A stretch of DNA of 24,968 bases from DATJBC01 sp035515515. Lineage in GTDB: Bacteria > Actinomycetota > Acidimicrobiia > Acidimicrobiales > UBA8190. Where the stretch lies: the NCBI GenBank assembly GCA_035515515.1, contig DATJBC010000150.1:1-24968 (forward strand), read 5' to 3'. This document shows positions 21,810 through 24,968 of this stretch, one piece after another (position 1 is the stretch's first letter; each line of letters opens with the position of its first letter). The position numbers and the translations under genes were made by a program. Below the pieces are notes generated by a model. That model saw only the letters and a program-made list of their open reading frames with translations. It was not told the origin of the DNA and ran no database searches.

Positions 21810-21831
21810 GCGCCCCGGCCCCCCGGGGCGC
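21810..21831. terminator. 9-bp perfect GC hairpin between convergent genes
   Basis: GCGCCCCGG (21810-21818) and CCGGGGCGC (21823-21831) form a perfect 9-bp stem with a CCCC loop. It sits between the stop of the plus-strand membrane-protein gene (21768) and the stop of the minus-strand reductase gene (21838), so it could end transcription from both sides. Confidence 0.5.
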
Positions 21832-21837
21832 GCCCCC

Positions 21838-23184
21838 TCAGTCGGGCGCCACCCGGGCCAGCGCCAGCAGGGCGCGGTAGGCGGCCTCGGCGGGGCCCAG
21901 CTCGTCGGGGCGCACGAGGTTGGCCATGATGCGCAGCAGCCAGTCCATGATCGTGCGCGAGTGCATGCCGGTGCGCACGCACGCCCGCATGAGCTCGGGG
22001 CGGCTGATCATCTTCACGAACTGGCGCGCCACCTTGTAGTAGAGGGCGTAGGCGTCCTGGAGCTGGCGCTCGTAGTCGGCCAGGGCGTCGTGCCCCTCCC
22101 CGGCCAGCGCCCGTCCCAGGCAGGCGGCGGCCAGCCGGCCGGTCTCGTAGCCGTAGGCGATGCCCTCGCCGTTGAAGGGGTTGATGCTCCCCGCGGCGTC
22201 GCCGATGGCGAGGACGTTGGGGCCCACACGCGGCCCCACCGACAGCCCCATGGGGAGCTTGCCCCCCGTGGGCGGCCCGCACAGGGTGTCGGCCGACAGC
22301 CCCCACGACGCCGGCGCCCAGTCGACGAAGGCGTCCATGAGGCGGGAGGTGTTCACGCCCTTCCAGCGGCCCTCCACCGTGAGGATCCCCACCCCGGCGT
22401 TCACCCGGCCGTCGCCCAGGGGGAAGATCCAGCCGTAGCCGGGCACCACCTCCCCCGAGGCGTCGCGGATGTCGAGGTGCGACTCGATGAAGGGGTCCTC
22501 GTGGCGCGGCGAGCGGAAGTAGCCGCGCAGCGCCATGCCCATCGGGTAGCGGCGGTCGCGGGTGGTGCCCAGGGCGCGCCCGAAGCGCGAGTTGGCGCCG
22601 TCGGCCACCACCACGTAGCGGGCCCGGACCTCGTGGGTCACCTTGGTGTCGCGGTCGAGCACGCGCGCCCCCTCGCACGCCGGCAGCGAGAGGCGGGGCG
22701 CCCCCGCCCCGGGGGCGGGCCCGGCCGTGCCCCGGTCGAGGATGGGGGCGACGGCCTCGGACCCCTCCCACACCGCCGCCCCGGCCTTGGCGGCGCGCTC
22801 GGCCACCACCTGGTCGAGGTCGTGGCGGGTGATGACGTAGCCCACGGCGGGGAAGGCGGGGTGCTGGGGCCAGGGCAGCTCCAGGGTGAGGCCGTAGGCG
22901 CAGGCCCGCAGCCCGTCGTAGCGGTGCGCGCCGGACAGGGCCCCGGCCAGCCCCATGTCGGCCAGCTGGCGCACCGAGCGCGGCGTCAGGCCGTCGCCAC
23001 AGGTCTTCTCGCGGGGGAAGCGCTTCTTCTCCACGAGCACCACGTCCCAGCCCGCGTCGGCCAGCCAGTAGGCGCACGCCGCCCCCGAGGGCCCGCCCCC
23101 CACGACGAGGACGTCGTGGACCCGGCGGGCGGCGTCCCGGCCGCGGGCGACCGCCTCGGCGACAGGTGTTGCGCGCTCGGCCAC
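21838..23184 (-). CDS. menJ: Geranylgeranyl-reductase-family flavoprotein, probable menaquinone reductase
   Basis: The 448-residue FAD enzyme belongs to the geranylgeranyl reductase family. It has an N-terminal dinucleotide loop DVLVVGGGPSGAACAYWLAD (Gly29-Gly34), VVLVEKKRFPREKTCGDGLT (the family PREK-CGDG motif), a central VVVADGANSRFGRALG and the second FAD motif VLAIGDAAGSINPFNGEGIA. The C-terminal region is helical. Members reduce isoprenoid double bonds. In mycobacteria MenJ (Rv0561c) partly saturates the menaquinone tail, and homologues lie near nuo genes in actinobacteria. Divergence from nuoA here makes a respiratory quinone the likely substrate. Chlorophyll or archaeal-lipid roles are unlikely. 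The GTG start at 23184 has TACCAT (23197-23192, minus strand) 7 bases before it, a leaderless arrangement. Family sure; the menJ symbol is an inference. Confidence 0.82.
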   Translation of the reverse strand: MAERATPVAEAVARGRDAARRVHDVLVVGGGPSGAACAYWLADAGWDVVLVEKKRFPREKTCGDGLTPRSVRQLADMGLAGALSGAHRYDGLRACAYGLTLELPWPQHPAFPAVGYVITRHDLDQVVAERAAKAGAAVWEGSEAVAPILDRGTAGPAPGAGAPRLSLPACEGARVLDRDTKVTHEVRARYVVVADGANSRFGRALGTTRDRRYPMGMALRGYFRSPRHEDPFIESHLDIRDASGEVVPGYGWIFPLGDGRVNAGVGILTVEGRWKGVNTSRLMDAFVDWAPASWGLSADTLCGPPTGGKLPMGLSVGPRVGPNVLAIGDAAGSINPFNGEGIAYGYETGRLAAACLGRALAGEGHDALADYERQLQDAYALYYKVARQFVKMISRPELMRACVRTGMHSRTIMDWLLRIMANLVRPDELGPAEAAYRALLALARVAPD

Positions 23185-23319
23185 CGCCTAGATGGTAGGT
23201 GGCCGGGCGTCGGGCCGGCACCCCCGCCGACCGGCCGGCGCGCCGGCGCCGGCGCCCGTGGCGAGGCCGTTTCCCAATGTGCTCGTGCGCAGGGTGCCGT
23301 GGTAGAACCGCAAGCGGTC
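23185..23319. promoter_or_regulatory. Divergent menJ/nuoA control region
   Basis: These 135 bases hold a minus-strand TACCAT (23197-23192) at leaderless spacing for the reductase gene. A plus-strand TAGAAC (23303-23308) lies 11 bases before the nuoA ATG. A GGCCGGCGCGCCGGCGCCGG palindrome-rich block is at about 23232-23252. A partly symmetric TGTGCTCGTGCGCA (23279-23292) lies upstream of the nuoA -10 but does not match the Rex operator consensus in sequence or length. Confidence 0.4.
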
Positions 23320-23775
23320 ATGGACGAATACCTGCCCATCGTGGTGCTCTTCGTGCTGGGCGTCCTCTTCGCCGCCCTCTCCTTCGTGGCCTCGGGGCTC
23401 CTCGCACCCCGGAAGCGACCCACCGCGGCCAAGGTCGCGCCCTACGAGTGCGGCATCATCCCCGACCGCGAGCCCCCGCAGCGCTTCCCGGTGCGCTTCT
23501 ACCTGGTGGCCATGATCTTCATCATCTTCGACATCGAGATCGTCTTCCTCTACCCGTGGGCCGTGGTGTACCGGGAGCTGCGCACCTTCGGCCTCGTCGA
23601 GGTGCTCGTCTTCGCCGGCGTTGTGTTCGTGTCGTTCCTCTACCTCGTGAGCAACGGCGCCCTCAACTGGGGCCCGGCCAAGCGCCTCCGCCCCGCCGCG
23701 CCCGAGCGCACCACCGCGTCCACCATCGCCCGCGTGGGCCCCGACCAGGGACCGGGCACCGGGCAGGCGGCGTAG
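23320..23775 (+). CDS. nuoA: NADH-quinone oxidoreductase subunit A
   Basis: NuoA is a small membrane subunit of respiratory complex I near the quinone-binding junction. The 151-residue protein has three membrane helices (about 5-28, 62-85 and 92-112). It contains the family motifs APYECGIIPDREPPQRFPVR and FYLVAMIFIIFDIEIVFLYP, with the conserved Cys-Gly and the acidic Asp-Glu pair. A longer open frame upstream is antisense to the reductase gene and is not used; ATG 23320 gives the normal N-terminus. The tail after GPAKRLR is a longer Ala/Thr/Gly extension than in E. coli. nuoB follows after 14 bases. Confidence 0.95.
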   Translation: MDEYLPIVVLFVLGVLFAALSFVASGLLAPRKRPTAAKVAPYECGIIPDREPPQRFPVRFYLVAMIFIIFDIEIVFLYPWAVVYRELRTFGLVEVLVFAGVVFVSFLYLVSNGALNWGPAKRLRPAAPERTTASTIARVGPDQGPGTGQAA

Positions 23776-23789
23776 GCGAGGGCGCCGGC

Positions 23790-24347
23790 ATGGGCCTCGA
23801 GGACCTCCAGCACAACTTCCTCACGGGCCGGGTCGAGGACCTGGTCAAGTGGGCGCGCCGCAACAGCGTGTGGCCGGTCACCTTCGGCCTGGCGTGCTGC
23901 GCCATCGAGATGATGGCGGTGGGCGCGGCCGACTTCGACATCAGCCGGTTCGGCATGGAGGTCTTCCGGGCCTCGCCCCGCCAGGCCGACCTCATGATCG
24001 TGGCCGGGCGCGTGTCGCAGAAGATGGCGCCGGTGCTCCGCCAGGTCTACGACCAGATGATGGAGCCCAAGTGGGTCATCTCCATGGGCGTGTGCGCCTC
24101 GACGGGCGGGATGTTCAACAACTACGCCATCGTCCAGGGCGTCGACCAGATCGTCCCCGTCGACGTGTACGCCCCGGGATGCCCGCCCAGCCCCGAGATG
24201 CTCCTCCACGCCATCCTCACCTTGCACGAGAAGATCCGCACCGGAGCCATCACCCGCCGGCCCTCGCCGGGCCCGGCCCCCGCCGGGCAGCTGGCCGGGT
24301 GGACTCCCGAGCGCCCCGACGCCGTGCGGGTGGGGACGCCGCGTTGA
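23790..24347 (+). CDS. nuoB: NADH-quinone oxidoreductase subunit B
   Basis: NuoB carries the terminal [4Fe-4S] cluster N2 of complex I, which passes electrons to quinone. The 185-residue protein has the four cluster ligands: adjacent Cys36 and Cys37 (FGLACCAIEMM), Cys102 (MGVCASTGG) and Cys131 (YAPGCPPSPE). It also has FDISRFGMEVFRASPRQADL and IVAGRVSQKMAPVLRQVYDQ as expected. The last 30 or so residues (PSPGPAPAGQ...) are a non-conserved extension. It starts at ATG 23790, with GGAG-poor but plausible upstream spacing. Its TGA overlaps the next gene's TTG start (TTGA). Confidence 0.96.
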   Translation: MGLEDLQHNFLTGRVEDLVKWARRNSVWPVTFGLACCAIEMMAVGAADFDISRFGMEVFRASPRQADLMIVAGRVSQKMAPVLRQVYDQMMEPKWVISMGVCASTGGMFNNYAIVQGVDQIVPVDVYAPGCPPSPEMLLHAILTLHEKIRTGAITRRPSPGPAPAGQLAGWTPERPDAVRVGTPR

Positions 24348-24856
24348 CCACGGAGAGCCCGGCTCAAGACAGCGCCGCCCCCGACGTGCCCGGTGTGGTG
24401 CGCTCGACGTCGGTCGACGGCTGCACGCTGTTGTTCCCCGACCGCGACCGGTACCACGACGCCGTGGCGCGCCACCGGGAGGCGGGCTTCGAGCTGCTGT
24501 CGGACCTCACGGCCGTCGACTACCTGGGGCACGCGGCGCGCCAGCTCCCCACGGGGGTGCGGGCCGAGCGCTTCGAGCTGGTGGCCGTGCTCTTGTCGCT
24601 GGCCGCCCGGTCCCGGGTGCGCGTGCGGGTGCAGGTGCCCGAGGACGACCCCGTGGTCGACTCGCTGTGGGACCTCTACCGCGGGGCCGAGGCGCCCGAG
24701 CGCGAGGTCTTCGACATGTACGGCATCCGCTTCACGGGCCACCCCGACCTGACCCGCATCCTCATGCCCGAGGACTGGGAGGGACACCCCCTGCGCAAGG
24801 ACTTCGGCGTGGGGCGCGTCCCCGTGCAGTTCAAGGCGGCACCGGGGCCCCGATGA
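24344..24856 (+). CDS. nuoC: NADH-quinone oxidoreductase subunit C
   Basis: NuoC is the 30-kDa peripheral-arm subunit of complex I that packs against NuoD. The 170-residue protein shows FELLSDLTAVDYLGH, VRVRVQVPEDDPVVDSLWDL and the family signature EREVFDMYGIRFTGHPDLTR followed by ILMPEDWEGHPLRKDF. Length is normal for a separate NuoC, so it is not a NuoCD fusion. The start is inferred as TTG 24344, overlapping the nuoB stop by 4 bases like other junctions in the window. A GTG at 24387 is an alternative that would remove 14 poorly conserved residues. Its own stop overlaps the nuoD ATG (ATGA). Confidence 0.92.
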   Translation: MTTESPAQDSAAPDVPGVVRSTSVDGCTLLFPDRDRYHDAVARHREAGFELLSDLTAVDYLGHAARQLPTGVRAERFELVAVLLSLAARSRVRVRVQVPEDDPVVDSLWDLYRGAEAPEREVFDMYGIRFTGHPDLTRILMPEDWEGHPLRKDFGVGRVPVQFKAAPGPR

Positions 24857-24968
24857 CCGGCCGCGACCCCCTGTACCTCGAGACCTACGAGGGCTCCCAG
24901 GAGATGGCCACGCGCGGGGACACCCCGGCCGACGAGCTCGGGCGCGAGGTCGGGTCGGTGCTGCGCCT
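24853..24968 (+). CDS. nuoD: NADH-quinone oxidoreductase subunit D, N-terminal fragment
   Basis: Only the first 38 codons are inside the window (MTGRDPLYLETYEGSQEMAT and onwards to GSVLR). This stretch is the variable N-terminus that precedes the conserved NMGPQHPSTHG segment of NuoD, so identification rests mostly on gene order nuoA-nuoB-nuoC and the ATGA overlap with nuoC. NuoD is the 49-kDa subunit that forms the quinone-binding site with NuoB. The reading frame is open to the window edge. Confidence 0.75.
   Translation, partial: MTGRDPLYLETYEGSQEMATRGDTPADELGREVGSVLR

Noticed and set aside
23279..23292. TGTGCTCGTGCGCA before nuoA as a Rex operator
   Set aside because: Only 10 of 14 positions are symmetric and the length and core differ from the Rex consensus. 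It could be chance.

Overview
The window looks like a core chromosomal segment of a very GC-rich actinobacterium. The best guess is a member of Acidimicrobiia. Reasons: third codon positions are almost all G or C; GTG starts are frequent; there is a mycothiol glycosyltransferase (MshA), a nickel superoxide dismutase with its protease, a rex-hem cluster, a small MerR/excisionase-type HTH gene beside proC, and a CAP-domain exoprotein with repeats of a kind I associate with this class. The gene order (XRE regulator, mshA, YbjN-like, proC, small HTH, hemA-hemC-hemD-hemB) resembles a condensed version of the Rv0474-Rv0512 stretch of Mycobacterium tuberculosis, recalled from memory. No phage, IS, CRISPR, rRNA or tRNA signal was seen. 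Class-level placement is inference.

Layout. 2-1621: exported CAP-like protein with six 42-residue repeats; its 5' end lies outside the window. 1634-3067 (-): SufS-type PLP enzyme, divergent from a small DksA/TraR zinc-finger protein (3110-3403). 3460-4329: divergent nickel SOD (sodN, -) and its maturation peptidase (sodX, +). 4360-7155: an RsiG-type c-di-GMP-binding anti-sigma factor, an XRE regulator, mshA and a YbjN-like protein. 7156-7626: a 471-base gap with no credible gene and a lower-GC, CpG-rich composition. 7627-8797: proC and the small HTH gene. 8833-11192: a SAM hydroxide adenosyltransferase-family protein translationally coupled to an acyl-CoA-ligase-type enzyme. 11263-18223: the redox sensor rex followed by tetrapyrrole genes hemA, hemC, a cobA-hemD fusion, hemB and hemL, i.e. 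a route from glutamyl-tRNA to uroporphyrinogen III and precorrin-2. 18310-19989: a GT39-like membrane glycosyltransferase. 20134-21768: an unrecognised single-pass membrane protein with a proline-rich region. 21838-23184 (-): a geranylgeranyl-reductase-family flavoprotein, probably the menaquinone reductase MenJ, divergent from the start of the complex I operon nuoA-nuoB-nuoC-nuoD (nuoD cut by the window end).

How it fits together. Most of the window serves redox and respiration: NADH dehydrogenase, its probable menaquinone tailoring enzyme, heme/siroheme supply next to the NADH/NAD+ sensor Rex, mycothiol synthesis and superoxide detoxification. Expression signals are unusually uniform. Eight genes have a TANNNT -10-like hexamer 7 to 9 bases before the start codon, suggesting leaderless transcripts. 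Operon-internal genes are joined by 4-base stop/start overlaps (GTGA, TTGA, ATGA). Several gene ends carry short perfect GC hairpins without a U-tract.

The most interesting items are the twin c-di-GMP signature in the RsiG homologue, whose second copy has His in place of Gln; a His-to-Asp change at a catalytic position of the SAM hydroxide adenosyltransferase homologue; the odd 471-base gap; and the unrecognised membrane protein. I did not find convincing evidence of a wholly new multi-gene system.
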